64,000 nucleotides of DNA from NCBI RefSeq assembly GCF_024435075.2, contig NZ_JAMZEG020000001.1, positions 186,001 through 250,000 of the forward strand, written 5' to 3'. The notes below the pieces were generated by a model. It was given only the letters and a program-made list of their open reading frames with translations. It had not been told where the DNA came from and made no database searches. The first letter of the stretch is position 1, and each line of letters opens with the position of its first letter. Below, one piece after another: positions 33,092 through 42,713 of this stretch. The stretch comes from Marinomonas maritima (lineage in GTDB: Bacteria; Pseudomonadota; Gammaproteobacteria; Pseudomonadales; Marinomonadaceae). Position numbers and translations under genes: made by a program.

Positions 33092-33832
33092 TTACCCCTT
33101 AATCCATTGCCAAGTACGGCCTAGCCATTCGTAAAAAGCACGTTCACTTTTGTAGCTGGCATTGGCGTTGATTTGCCAATCACTTGTGTCGGATCCTAAA
33201 TACATGGCGGGCGCGGGAATGGTGTCTATTCCAGCTTGCTTAAAGAAGATGGTCGCTCGTTTTAAATGCGATGCTTCGGTGACTAAAGCAACGCGTTTTC
33301 CTTTTAGGTAGGGAGCCATGCTTTTGGCTTCCTCCTGGGTGTCTTTGGCGAGTGGGAAAGTGCGGATCTTATTCGAGCTTACTCCCAATTCTATCGAGGC
33401 GTTACGCATGACGATGGCGTGGGATTCTGACATGCCACCCGAATAACCAGAAACGAACAAGGTTGCGTTGGGGTTGGCGGATAAAATGCGCAATCCTTCC
33501 TCAAGACGAAACAGGGCACTGCTTCCTAGCTTCATCACCGCAGGAGTGTTGTTTAAGTCTTTGTGTCCACTGCCGAGCACTATAACGACGTCGACCGGGT
33601 TTTTGATATCAAAGATGTACATGTCTTTTTCAACGGTCGAAATTAGTCGATCTGCCATCGGATTCCAACTGGTTAATCCCAATAAAAGTATCCCGCAGAA
33701 TAAGAAAAACTTGGCGGGTTTAGGGCGCTTTCTCATTAGTAAGAATGACAGACACATGATCAACAGAGTCAGCGGAATTGGCATTAGCATCATACCAACG
33801 GTTTTTTTGATGTAAAAAAGAATCAGGCTCAC
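33092..33832 (-). CDS. elyC: ElyC/YdcF/SanA family membrane protein (DUF218)
   Basis: 246 residues: two N-terminal hydrophobic segments (about 5-30 and 40-58), then a DUF218 domain with VVIVLGSGH at about 81, LFVSGYSGGMSESHAI at about 122 and VTEASHLKRATIFF at about 184. The layout matches E. coli ElyC, an envelope-biogenesis factor affecting peptidoglycan synthesis, better than soluble YdcF. Function in this organism is inferred. Confidence 0.75.
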   Translation of the reverse strand: MSLILFYIKKTVGMMLMPIPLTLLIMCLSFLLMRKRPKPAKFFLFCGILLLGLTSWNPMADRLISTVEKDMYIFDIKNPVDVVIVLGSGHKDLNNTPAVMKLGSSALFRLEEGLRILSANPNATLFVSGYSGGMSESHAIVMRNASIELGVSSNKIRTFPLAKDTQEEAKSMAPYLKGKRVALVTEASHLKRATIFFKQAGIDTIPAPAMYLGSDTSDWQINANASYKSERAFYEWLGRTWQWIKG

Positions 33833-33965
33833 GGCGTGTCGTCTCGTTAGTCAGTGAGCGTTTAGAATACAGGATCAAGGCTAAAACCTCAGTGTCTTTT
33901 ATTGGCCTTTCTAAAATTTTATAAGGTATTATTTTCAATAACGAAGCTTCAGGTAGTTCTCTATT

Positions 33966-34649
33966 ATGTTTTCACCACATCCGACCAACATGCCTTTGTC
34001 TGTAAAACCAGAACCACAGGAAACTATTTGGTGGTTGCCACGCCATGAGGAAAAGCTAAGTGAGAAAGAGTCGATGGGTCGTGTGGATTTGGTGTTTCTA
34101 GGGGATTCCATTACGCAAGCGTGGGAAAAAGAAGGCGCCGGGGTATGGGAGACTTTTTATAAACCAAGGCATGCGCTGAATCTTGGTTTTAATGGCGATC
34201 GTACGGAACATGTATTGTGGCGTTTAGAGCACTGTGAAGTGGCTGATATACAACCTAAGTTGTTGGTGCTGTTAATAGGCACGAACAACTCGGGTCACCG
34301 AATGGACAAAGCTGAAGACACGGCGTTGGGCGTTAAACGAATATTAGAGGTATTGGCTGAAAAATTACCACGCACTAAAATATTGCTACTGGCGTTGTTT
34401 CCTCGTAGCGCAAAGCCGACACAAAAGTTGCGGGTATTAAATGAGGAAGTGAATCAGATCATTCAATCGTATGCTGATGATAAACGTGTTTTTTTCCTTA
34501 ATATCAACCCTCACTTCTTAGATGAAAATGGTCGCTTGATCAGTGATGTAATGAATGATTTCCTTCACCCAAATGCCAATCAATATCATGTTTTTGCAAA
34601 GGCAATAGAGTCTAAGCTTCAGTGGCTGATGGCAACCGATCTACTCTAA
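33966..34649 (+). CDS. SGNH/GDSL hydrolase, PAF-acetylhydrolase-like
   Basis: 227 residues without a signal peptide. Block I GDSIT (about residue 46, catalytic Ser), block II Gly in NLGFNGDRTEHVLWR, block III GTNN (about 105) and block V DFLHP (catalytic Asp/His at about 199) are all present. This is an esterase of the platelet-activating-factor acetylhydrolase subgroup; substrate unknown. Confidence 0.82.
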   Translation: MFSPHPTNMPLSVKPEPQETIWWLPRHEEKLSEKESMGRVDLVFLGDSITQAWEKEGAGVWETFYKPRHALNLGFNGDRTEHVLWRLEHCEVADIQPKLLVLLIGTNNSGHRMDKAEDTALGVKRILEVLAEKLPRTKILLLALFPRSAKPTQKLRVLNEEVNQIIQSYADDKRVFFLNINPHFLDENGRLISDVMNDFLHPNANQYHVFAKAIESKLQWLMATDLL

Positions 34650-34806
34650 AAAATGATTTTTCTAAGTATTAATACGTAGTCGACTACGTAGTTTCCGGAT
34701 TCGTTGTCGGTATTCGTACGAATTGTTTACACTTTTCATTCACGCGATTATCTGTCCTGCTTAATTATGTTTTATAAAAATAAATACAGAACAGGATGAT
34801 AAAAAA

Positions 34807-35892
34807 ATGAAATCCTTCAAGATAACAACTCTGGTTGCCGCCGTAGCGGTTACCGTTAGTGCTTTCTCTTTGCCTGCTTTTTCAGCGGAACGAGTCTATA
34901 AATTGAAGATGGCTGAAACATGGGCATCTAACTTTCCTATCTTTGGTGATGCGCCTCGAAACATGGCTCGTATTGCAGACGAAATGTCTGGTGGCCGTTT
35001 GAAAATCACCATCGACTCGTCGAACAAACACAAAGCACCATTTGGTGTGTTCGATATGGTTCGTTCTGGCCAGTATGACATGGGTCATTCCGCATCGTAT
35101 TACTGGAAAGGGAAAGTGCCGAACACCTTATTTTTCACCACAATGCCGTTCGGTATGATTACACCAGAGCAATACGGTTGGTTTTATGAAGGCGATGGCA
35201 TGGCATTGATGGAAAAGGTTTACCAACCTTTTGGCCTATTATCTTTCCCTGGTGGTAATACAGGCAACCAAATGGGGGGCTGGTTCCAGAAAGAAATCAA
35301 CTCTCTTGAAGACCTTCAAGGTCTGAAAATGCGTATTCCTGGTTTTGCGGGTGAAGTGTTGGCGAAGTTAGGTGCTAAGCCAACGAACATCGCTTCTGGT
35401 GAGCTTTATACGGCGCTTGAACGTCGTACTATCGATGCACTAGAGTGGGTTGGACCTTCTCTTGATTTACGTATGGGTTTCCACAAAATCGCGCCTTACT
35501 ACTACACCGGCTGGCATGAGCCTGCAACGGAACTTCAGTTCCTTGTGAACGAGCGTACATGGAAAAAGCTACCAGACGATCTTCGTGAAATCTTAAGAGT
35601 GTCTATGAAGCTGGCTTCTTATGATATGTACATTCAGTCTTACCATGAAAGTGGTGTGAACTGGGCAACCATGAAAACGGAATACCCGAACGTTCAAGTT
35701 AAAACGTTCCCTAAAGACGTATTGCTTGCTATGAAAAAAGCCAACCAAGAGCTGCTTGAAGAGAAAGCAGCAGCGGATCCTTTGGCAAAAGAAATTATCG
35801 AGTCACAAGCGAAATATTTGAAAACCACTCGTGTTTGGACAAATATCTCCGACCGAGCGTATCTTGACAGTGTTGATAGCTTAGGGGAATAA
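34807..35892 (+). CDS. dctP: TRAP transporter substrate-binding protein (TakP-like)
   Basis: Periplasmic binding component; 361 residues with a signal peptide ending at about residue 27 (AFSA-E). The DctP pattern is clear: LQGLKMRIPGFAGEVLAKLGA (arginine that binds the substrate carboxylate), ALERRTIDALEWVGPSLDLRMGF and PYYYTGWHEP. The EWVGP...GWHEP form is that of TakP-type proteins, which bind 2-oxo acids or related carboxylates, so such a substrate is suggested, not shown. Followed by a strong hairpin, then the membrane subunits. Confidence 0.88.
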   Translation: MKSFKITTLVAAVAVTVSAFSLPAFSAERVYKLKMAETWASNFPIFGDAPRNMARIADEMSGGRLKITIDSSNKHKAPFGVFDMVRSGQYDMGHSASYYWKGKVPNTLFFTTMPFGMITPEQYGWFYEGDGMALMEKVYQPFGLLSFPGGNTGNQMGGWFQKEINSLEDLQGLKMRIPGFAGEVLAKLGAKPTNIASGELYTALERRTIDALEWVGPSLDLRMGFHKIAPYYYTGWHEPATELQFLVNERTWKKLPDDLREILRVSMKLASYDMYIQSYHESGVNWATMKTEYPNVQVKTFPKDVLLAMKKANQELLEEKAAADPLAKEIIESQAKYLKTTRVWTNISDRAYLDSVDSLGE

Positions 35893-35902
35893 AACCTCTT
35901 GC

Positions 35903-35938
35903 AGGGTGAGAAGGCGCTTACGAGTGTTTTCTCACCCT
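35903..35938 (+). terminator. Intercistronic hairpin after dctP
   Basis: Perfect 10-bp stem AGGGTGAGAA / TTCTCACCCT with a 16-base loop and a short T run. Probably lowers expression of dctQ-dctM relative to dctP or protects the dctP mRNA. Confidence 0.7.
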
Positions 35939-35960
35939 TTGTCATTTCTAGGAGTTTGTT

Positions 35961-36500
35961 ATGTTGTTGCTGAACCTAGAACGAGGTATTACTCGTTTCT
36001 CAAACCTACTCGGTGTTGTGTCTACGGTATTGTTCATCGCGTTGTTGTTCAATGTGTTTTACGACGTCTTGATGCGTTATGTTTTTAACGATGTGTCCAT
36101 TGGCATGCAAGAGTTGGAATGGCACCTCTATGCGGCGATCTTTCTGTTGGGCATACCTTATGGCATACAGCACGGCGGTCATGTCCGTGTGGATTTGATT
36201 TACGAGAATTTGTCTATTCGAGGCAAAGCTTGGATTGATTTGTTCGGTTGTGTCTTCTTTTTGATACCTTTTACCTTGCTCGTTGGCTACTACGGTATTG
36301 GCTTTGCTTACGAAGCGTATAGTTTGGGTGAGACCAGTGGTGATCCGGGTGGTTTACCTTATCGCTGGATTATCAAAGCGGTGATTCCTTTTGCTTTCTT
36401 TTCTATGGCAATCAGTGGGTTAGGCATGATGATTCGCTGTATTAATGTGTTACGTGGTGTGAGTGAAGACGGTTTTTCTCATCCACCGATTCAACACTAA
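35961..36500 (+). CDS. dctQ: TRAP transporter small membrane subunit
   Basis: 179 residues with four membrane segments, YVFNDVSIGMQELEWHLYAAIFLLG in the second and GHVRVDLIYE after it, the DctQ hallmark. Holds together the receptor-permease complex. Second gene of the operon. Confidence 0.9.
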   Translation: MLLLNLERGITRFSNLLGVVSTVLFIALLFNVFYDVLMRYVFNDVSIGMQELEWHLYAAIFLLGIPYGIQHGGHVRVDLIYENLSIRGKAWIDLFGCVFFLIPFTLLVGYYGIGFAYEAYSLGETSGDPGGLPYRWIIKAVIPFAFFSMAISGLGMMIRCINVLRGVSEDGFSHPPIQH

Positions 36501-36549
36501 TACGATGTAGAACTGACCAAGTCATTATTTTAAGTTAGTAGGTTTTTTT

Positions 36550-37839
36550 ATGATTGGCATTATCATGTTTTTTGTTGCGCTAGTACTCTTGTTACTAGGC
36601 TTCCCTGTCGCCTTTACGTTTGGCGGTATTGCGTTGATTTTCGGTGTATTTGCCGAAGGGTTTGATATGTTTGCTTTTATGCCGTTCCGCATACAAAGCT
36701 ACATGGAAAATACCGTTATGATGGCGGTGCCACTGTTTATTTTTATGGGCATTGTCTTACAAAAAACCAGATTAGCAGAGCAACTTCTTGAAGCCATGGG
36801 GAAACTTTTTGGTGGTGTGCGAGGTGGCTTGGCTATTTCAACTGTTTTGGTTGGGGCGCTGTTAGCGGCGTCGACCGGTGTGGTTGGCGCTAGTGTGGTC
36901 GCGATGGGTCTTATTTCGCTTCCTGTTATGCTGAAATACAATTACAACAAATCGTTAGCGTGCGGCACTATTTGTGCGTCAGGCACCTTGGGTCAGATCA
37001 TTCCGCCGTCTATTATTTTGATCATTTTGGGCGACGTATTAGGCATTCCTGTTGGCGATCTTTTCCAAGCCGCTTTAGTACCGGGTATGGTCTTGATCGC
37101 TTGCTACATTGTTTATATTTTGATTGTTACTTATTTAAACCCAGAAATGGCACCGGCCATGCCACAGGACTTTGATAACGAAACGAGAGCGCAGCAGATA
37201 CGCAGCGCCTTGAAAGCGATCATTCCGCCTCTCGCCTTGGTACTGATTGTATTGGGTTCTATCTTTACTGGGATCGCGACACCGACAGAATCATCTGCTT
37301 TAGGGGGTGTGGGCGCGATTATATTGGCGCTTATTTACCGTCAGTTTAGCTGGAAGATGCTTTATGACAGCGGCTTAGAAGCCGTAAAAGTGACCGCGAT
37401 GGTGTTTGCTATTCTGATGGGGGCAACGGCCTTCTCGATGGCATTCAGTTATACTGGCGGCGATTATATTGTTGAAGAAGCGCTGTTGAGCCTACCTGGC
37501 GAAAAATGGGGCTTTATTATCTTGGCGATGGTGGCCATTTTGATATTGGGTTTCTTCATTGATTTCGTTGAAATTGCCTTCATTATCGTCCCGATTCTAG
37601 CGCCAGTCGCTGAAGCCTTGGGCATTAATATGGTGTGGTTTGCCATTTTGATCGCAATGAATTTGCAGACATCTTTTCTTACGCCTCCCTTTGGATTCAG
37701 TCTGTTTTATCTTAAAGGGGTCGCTCCCAGTTCGATACGAACCACAGACATTTACAAAGGTGTTATGCCATTTATTTTGATCCAAGTCCTCGTATTGGCT
37801 AGTATCATTATATTTCCTGGACTGTATGGGATGGGCTGA
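36550..37839 (+). CDS. dctM: TRAP transporter large membrane subunit
   Basis: 429 residues, about twelve membrane segments, sodium-coupled permease of the DctM family. Typical sequences: GFPVAFTFGG near the N terminus, GASVVAMGLISLPVMLKYNYNK, the glycine-rich CASGTLGQIIPPSI loop at about 150 and LQTSFLTPPFGFSLFYLK at about 375. Followed by a terminator. Confidence 0.93.
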   Translation: MIGIIMFFVALVLLLLGFPVAFTFGGIALIFGVFAEGFDMFAFMPFRIQSYMENTVMMAVPLFIFMGIVLQKTRLAEQLLEAMGKLFGGVRGGLAISTVLVGALLAASTGVVGASVVAMGLISLPVMLKYNYNKSLACGTICASGTLGQIIPPSIILIILGDVLGIPVGDLFQAALVPGMVLIACYIVYILIVTYLNPEMAPAMPQDFDNETRAQQIRSALKAIIPPLALVLIVLGSIFTGIATPTESSALGGVGAIILALIYRQFSWKMLYDSGLEAVKVTAMVFAILMGATAFSMAFSYTGGDYIVEEALLSLPGEKWGFIILAMVAILILGFFIDFVEIAFIIVPILAPVAEALGINMVWFAILIAMNLQTSFLTPPFGFSLFYLKGVAPSSIRTTDIYKGVMPFILIQVLVLASIIIFPGLYGMG

Positions 37840-37866
37840 TTTAGGTAGCATTTAATAGGCAATGTT

Positions 37867-37893
37867 AAAAAGCGGGTGATTACCCGCTTTTTT
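37867..37893 (+). terminator. Intrinsic terminator of the TRAP operon
   Basis: Eleven-bp stem AAAAAGCGGGT / ACCCGCTTTTT with a GATT loop, running into Ts. It separates dctM from the kinase gene. Confidence 0.88.
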
Positions 37894-37913
37894 CGTTTTT
37901 TTGAATTGAAAAA

Positions 37914-39314
37914 ATGGCTGTGTCAGCGTTTGATGCAGTCAATGTAAACACAATAAAAAAGGTCTCTCCTGTGGGTTTAAAAAGTAAAATCATCTTACTT
38001 GCCATTGCACCCCTCATTGTTGCTACGGCGATCATTACGTATCTAGGGTTACAGTCTGCCCGTGATTTGGCCTCACAAGAGTTGTCTATTTATGAGTTCA
38101 ACTTAGTGAATGCTAAGAAACAAGCGCTGAAAAATCACGTAAATATTGCCATGTCGGCGATTCGACCAGTGTTAGAAAACGACTTGTTGGACGAAGCTGA
38201 AGCGCAATCTCAGGTAAAAAAAATTCTCGCCAATTTAAGTTATGAAGACGATGGCTATTTCTTTGCCTACGAAATGTCCGGCGTCAATTTAGTACATCCG
38301 ACGCAGCCGGATTTTGTCGGTAAAAACCTTTGGGACTTTCAGGATCGTTCAGGGAATTATTTGATACAAGGTTTAATCCACGCCGCCCAAGCGGGTGGTG
38401 GTTATCATCGGTACATTTGGGAAAAACCCCCATTGATGAAGCAAGAAGATAAGCTGGGCTATGTCATCGCCATTGACCGTTGGGATTGGATGATGGGAAC
38501 CGGTTTGTACTTAGATGATATTTACGCTGAACTGGCGAAAACCCAAGCCACTATGAATGACAATATCCAACACAGCTTTTTTAGCGTGATGGTGGTCGTG
38601 GTGATTACGGTTATTTTGGTGATTTTACTGGGCTTGGCGATTAATCTTCACGAACATAAACTGGCAGACTCCCGACTCAAAGAATTGGCTCAGCGCTTTA
38701 TGCGTTTGCAAGTGAGTGAAAGGCGAGGGTTTTCTCGTGAACTGCATGACGGTATCAATCAGTTGTTGGTGAGTTGTAAGTTTCGTATTGAGTTAGCGGG
38801 TAACAAATTAAAACGGGAGCACGATGAAACCATTGTTCAATTGGAACTGGATAAAGCCAGTGATTTGATTGGTCAAACCATCAAAGAAGTGCGACAAATT
38901 TCTCATAATTTACGCCCTACATTATTGGATGATTTAGGCTTAGACACGGCGTTAAAAGCCCTGATTGATCAGTTTTTGGAGCGTACAGGTATTCATGTCG
39001 ACTATCATTTTCAAGTGACTACCGAGATACCCGATGAAATCGAAATTAGTATCTATCGACTGACTCAGGAAGCGTTGACCAATATTGAAAAGCACGCACA
39101 GGCTAGGCGGGTTTTACTCAATTTTTGGCAGGCAGGTAAACAACTCGAATTTGAGTGTAAAGACGATGGTAAAGGTATCGTAGCAAGTTCAGAACCTTCT
39201 TCGGGTATTGGCTTCATTAATATGCGAGAGCGATTAGAGCTGATTGGTGGCAGCTTTTCTATTGAGTCTCAAAAAGGCAAAGGGACGCGAATTTATGCCG
39301 TACTGCCTATCTAA
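37914..39314 (+). CDS. Cache-domain sensor histidine kinase, NarX/DegS type (HisKA_3)
   Basis: 466 residues: membrane segment at about 28-48, periplasmic single Cache domain (about 50-200, DGYFFAYEMSGVNLVHPTQPDFVGKN), second membrane segment at about 220-242, dimerisation/phosphoacceptor box SERRGFSRELHDGINQLL (about 265-282) and HATPase_c with GIGFINMRERLELIGG. A GTG at 37971 with AAGG eight bases upstream is a plausible alternative start. HisKA_3 kinases work with NarL-type regulators; the nearest is at 45625, across the inserted lipid module. Likely controls the adjacent TRAP operon. Confidence 0.85.
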   Translation: MAVSAFDAVNVNTIKKVSPVGLKSKIILLAIAPLIVATAIITYLGLQSARDLASQELSIYEFNLVNAKKQALKNHVNIAMSAIRPVLENDLLDEAEAQSQVKKILANLSYEDDGYFFAYEMSGVNLVHPTQPDFVGKNLWDFQDRSGNYLIQGLIHAAQAGGGYHRYIWEKPPLMKQEDKLGYVIAIDRWDWMMGTGLYLDDIYAELAKTQATMNDNIQHSFFSVMVVVVITVILVILLGLAINLHEHKLADSRLKELAQRFMRLQVSERRGFSRELHDGINQLLVSCKFRIELAGNKLKREHDETIVQLELDKASDLIGQTIKEVRQISHNLRPTLLDDLGLDTALKALIDQFLERTGIHVDYHFQVTTEIPDEIEISIYRLTQEALTNIEKHAQARRVLLNFWQAGKQLEFECKDDGKGIVASSEPSSGIGFINMRERLELIGGSFSIESQKGKGTRIYAVLPI

Positions 39315-39439
39315 CCTGCGTCACGTTGTGACGTATGATGTGGTTGGGTGGGCTGTTGAGCGATATCGTCTTTTACTGAACGTTTGTAATAGTTTATTGT
39401 CATCCATCATAATATTTAGCCACGAACTGATAAAACTGT

Positions 39440-40177
39440 ATGAATAACGAACCGCTTTATAGCATTTTACTTATTGAAGATGACCTTAAACTTGCCGAGC
39501 TAATAACAAGCTATTTGAGTCAGCACGGTTTTGCCGTTACTCATGCCAAAGACGGTCAAAAAGGGCTGGAATTGGCGTCAGAGTTGCTTCCTCAGCTTAT
39601 TATCCTCGATTTAATGTTACCTAATGTCGATGGTTTAACCGTTTGTAGAAAGCTACAAGCCTGGTACCAAGGTGCGTTATTAATATTGACAGCCAGTGGT
39701 GATGATATGGATCAGGTCGCTGCGTTAGAGATGGGGGCGGATGACTTTGTTAATAAACCCATTCATCCTCGCGTGCTGTTGGCAAGGGTTCGAGTTTTGT
39801 TGCGTCGCTATGAAGAGAGTTCAGACACTTCAGACCAACTTGTTACTCAAGTTCGTGATCAACTGACTTTTGGTCGTCTTAAAATCAATTTCGGTCGTAG
39901 GCAAGTGGAATTGGCGGGCGAGTCAATCAAATTAACGGAAACCGAGTTTGAGTTATTGTGGCTGCTTGCTAACAATCCTGAACAGCCAGTGTCACGAGAT
40001 GACATAAGTCAGTCGTTACGTGGAATTGAATATGATGGGTTGGACCGTTCTATTGATAACAAAATTGTGTCACTAAGAAAAAAACTGGGTGATGTGAATG
40101 GATTACCCCGTAGGATAATTACCGTGCGCGGTAAAGGTTATCTTTTTATTACTGATCAGTGGCAGACTAATGATTAA
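39440..40177 (+). CDS. OmpR-family response regulator, RstA-like
   Basis: 245 residues. Receiver with acidic pair EDD near the N terminus, phospho-acceptor Asp in IILDLMLPNVDG (about residue 57), LTASGDD and lysine in NKPIHP; then a winged-helix output domain with LTETEFELLWLLA and RGKGYLF. The stretch GIEYDGLDRSIDNKIVSLRKKL is characteristic of RstA. It overlaps its kinase gene by eight bases. Probable regulator of the PAP2 and eptA genes downstream, by position. Confidence 0.88.
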   Translation: MNNEPLYSILLIEDDLKLAELITSYLSQHGFAVTHAKDGQKGLELASELLPQLIILDLMLPNVDGLTVCRKLQAWYQGALLILTASGDDMDQVAALEMGADDFVNKPIHPRVLLARVRVLLRRYEESSDTSDQLVTQVRDQLTFGRLKINFGRRQVELAGESIKLTETEFELLWLLANNPEQPVSRDDISQSLRGIEYDGLDRSIDNKIVSLRKKLGDVNGLPRRIITVRGKGYLFITDQWQTND

Positions 40178-41543
40178 AGACGACAATTCAATGCAGAGTA
40201 GTGACAGTGTCACACCATCAAAAACAGTTAAGCTAGTACCAACGCAATCACATTTTTTTGGTAAGCCCTTGCTTAAACAGTTTATTAGTATGTATTTGGC
40301 ATTAATTGTTCTGTTTTTCGTTTGTACTGAAGGTAACGAAATGCTGTTTAATAGCCTCTATCATGAGGAAATCCTCGAAGATCAAATTCATGACTATGAA
40401 TCAGTGGTTGGCCTCATTAAAGCGCTATACCCAACTCAGACCAGAGAGCAATTGGACATGTTGTTAGAGCGCCTCAATGCGACGTCCAATCTCCCAGTAA
40501 AAGTCGTTCCTTTTGATCAGTTAACACTGTCTGAAAAATATCTCAATGACATCGAGCAAGGGCTGCCTGTTTGGCCTTTTTTCCCTTTAGATGTTCACTT
40601 TCAGCTTATTGCGCCTAATATGGTCGTTGAAATTGGCCCAATGGGAGAGATTGAAACCGCTACGCCCTTAAGCATGGCTTTCAAATACTTTCCGTTATTT
40701 GCTTTTGTGGGGTTTGCCATATTTTGGGTATTAGGTTTGCAATATCGATTAGTCAAGCTTGAGCGTACGGCGAACACATTTAGTCAGGGAGAATTTAATG
40801 TTCGAGCGCCGGAGGGGATGTTAGCTCTGGGCAATCTAAGTAAGACATTTAATGTGATGGCAGAACGATTAAAGCGATTATTTGAAAGTCAAAAGAATCT
40901 AATAAATGCGGTTTCACATGAATTACGCTCTCCTATTGGTCGTCTTAGATTTCAATTAGAAATGATTGCGGATACATCCGATGAAAACTTGAGAAACCTA
41001 TATTTATTGGGCATGAATGCTGACATAGATGATATGGACCAAATGGTTCATGAGTTGCTGAGTTATACGAAACTGGAGAACGCGGAGCCACTTCTTAAGC
41101 TCGAAAAGGTCGATATTTCAAACTGGCTATTGAAACAGCAAGATTATCTCGTAACAGAAATTAATACAGAAATACGTTTAAGCTTGCCGACTAAGGGAGT
41201 GTTGATGGCAATGGAGCCTCAGCTGATGTCTCGGTTATTACGTAATCTAGTGAGTAACGCTGATAAATACACTAAAACCACCATCGTGATTGGTGCCAGT
41301 ATAGACAATCTGCAATATAAACTATGGGTTGATGATGATGGCCCTGGTATACCTGAAGGGCATGGCGTGCATTTGTTTGAACCTTTTACTCGACTGGACG
41401 TGAGCCGTAATAAAGAGACGGGAGGGTATGGCTTAGGTTTGGCTATTGTTGCGCAGATAGCTCGTCAGCACAGTGGCAAGGTGAGTATTCATCGTAGTGA
41501 TTATGGTGGTGCCAGAATGTTAGTAACTTGGCCAGTAGTTTAG
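40170..41543 (+). CDS. Sensor histidine kinase, RstB-like
   Basis: 457 residues. Membrane segment at about 36-55, periplasmic region of about 115 residues, second membrane segment at about 172-190, HAMP, then HisKA with NAVSHELRSPIGRLRFQLEM (about 246-265) and HATPase_c with LVSNADKYTK, DDDGPGIPEG and GGYGLGLAIVAQIA. All catalytic boxes intact. Pairs with the upstream response regulator. RstB relatives respond to envelope or divalent-cation stress, which would fit the downstream lipid genes. Confidence 0.87.
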   Translation: MIKDDNSMQSSDSVTPSKTVKLVPTQSHFFGKPLLKQFISMYLALIVLFFVCTEGNEMLFNSLYHEEILEDQIHDYESVVGLIKALYPTQTREQLDMLLERLNATSNLPVKVVPFDQLTLSEKYLNDIEQGLPVWPFFPLDVHFQLIAPNMVVEIGPMGEIETATPLSMAFKYFPLFAFVGFAIFWVLGLQYRLVKLERTANTFSQGEFNVRAPEGMLALGNLSKTFNVMAERLKRLFESQKNLINAVSHELRSPIGRLRFQLEMIADTSDENLRNLYLLGMNADIDDMDQMVHELLSYTKLENAEPLLKLEKVDISNWLLKQQDYLVTEINTEIRLSLPTKGVLMAMEPQLMSRLLRNLVSNADKYTKTTIVIGASIDNLQYKLWVDDDGPGIPEGHGVHLFEPFTRLDVSRNKETGGYGLGLAIVAQIARQHSGKVSIHRSDYGGARMLVTWPVV

Positions 41544-41764
41544 ATTTTGGTCGCTGTTGATGTGGGTTATTAGGGATTTTATCAACATCAAACGGCGTTT
41601 ATTTTTTCTACTTTAAGTGCATTTCTATAAGGCTTGACGGCCGCTTCTATTGTTCCTTTCAACTTGAAAAAATCGTCCTAAATTGTTCTCCAACCTTTGA
41701 TGGAACCTATCAGGAGAAGGCTTTCGGCTATCGTTTTCCCCGTACATAACGCTGACAGTGCCCC
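41544..41764. other. Intergenic region between the kinase and PAP2 genes
   Basis: Holds a TGTTGAT / ATCAACA hairpin soon after the kinase stop codon (about 41557-41589) and no gene. The PAP2 leader repeat starts at 41765. Confidence 0.45.
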
Positions 41765-41963
41765 ACAATAAAAGGACATTCATACGACATCACTAAGGCA
41801 GTGAATCAGACATATTTCTTCTTCAATTTAATAAATGCAGAGAAGATATATGTCAGCCTGTTATAAGAATGTTAATCAGCTATTCCTCATTGCGGTAAGT
41901 CGTACTCGTGAAATATCATTGGCTGTTTTGCAATGCCTGAAAAAGCTTACTGTAAGCACTAGT
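41765..41963 (+). repeat. Leader repeat, copy A (PAP2 gene)
   Basis: About 85 bases of leader plus the first 38 codons of the PAP2 gene, imperfectly repeated at 43192-43389 in front of eptA. The first 25 bases, beginning ACAATAAAAGGACATTCATA, are identical in both copies. The encoded N termini align without gaps, with 16 of 38 residues identical. Confidence 0.8.
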
Positions 41964-42713
41964 ATTCTTGGTTGTTTAGTCCTTTCATCTAATAATACTC
42001 TGGCGTATGAGGTTCTTCCGTTTAAAGATAAAGTATTAAATGACTATACTAATTTTTATAGGCTTGATCATCTTACTCGAATAGCGGGAGTTGGTGCACT
42101 GGCTGGAATCACAGCGAATACTAATCTTGATCAGGAAATTCATGACTGGTATCAAGAAGACGTTCGTTCTGAGAGAACAGACAGTTTTTCTAAAACTGTT
42201 AAATATGCTGGTGAAGGTATGTACCTTCTGCCTTTATCAATTCTTGCTAGCCAATTAATAAACTTTGATTCTAACTCTCAAATTGGTGGTTGGGGATCTG
42301 ACGTCGCGAGGGCGTATACCTTGGGTTTACCACTTGTTTTGTCTACCCAGCATATCTCTGGCGCATCTAGACCGAAAGAAAGGGATGGATCAAATTGGCG
42401 ACCGTTTAATGACAGCAATGGCGTGAGTGGACATGCGTTTGTTGGAGCTGTGCCATTTTTAGCAGTAGCAAGGAATACAGATAATGTTTATATGAAGTAT
42501 TTTGCTTATTTTGCATCAGGTCTCACCGCGTGGTCTCGGGTTAATGACGAAGCGCACTATGCTTCTCAGTCACTTCTAGGTTGGTATTTTGCCTATGAAG
42601 TAATGGATGCGATACATGAGACGAACTCGACCAATAACGAAAAATCTTATTATTCTATTCTGCCTATTATGAGTGATGATAGTGTGGGAGTCAGTGTCAG
42701 TTTTGTATGGTAA
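41850..42713 (+). CDS. PAP2 superfamily phosphatase
   Basis: 287 residues from the ATG at 41850 (AGAGAAG upstream); an ATG at 41835 would add five residues and breaks the alignment with eptA's leader. An N-terminal hydrophobic segment (about 22-52) may be a signal. The PAP2 triad is present: SRPKERDG-type lysine/arginine motif at about 171, SGHAF at about 190 and SRVNDEAHYASQSLLG at about 224. Probably dephosphorylates lipid phosphates or undecaprenyl pyrophosphate at the membrane. Its neighbours are eptA and dgkA, so a role in lipid A or phospholipid turnover is inferred. Confidence 0.82.
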   Translation: MSACYKNVNQLFLIAVSRTREISLAVLQCLKKLTVSTSILGCLVLSSNNTLAYEVLPFKDKVLNDYTNFYRLDHLTRIAGVGALAGITANTNLDQEIHDWYQEDVRSERTDSFSKTVKYAGEGMYLLPLSILASQLINFDSNSQIGGWGSDVARAYTLGLPLVLSTQHISGASRPKERDGSNWRPFNDSNGVSGHAFVGAVPFLAVARNTDNVYMKYFAYFASGLTAWSRVNDEAHYASQSLLGWYFAYEVMDAIHETNSTNNEKSYYSILPIMSDDSVGVSVSFVW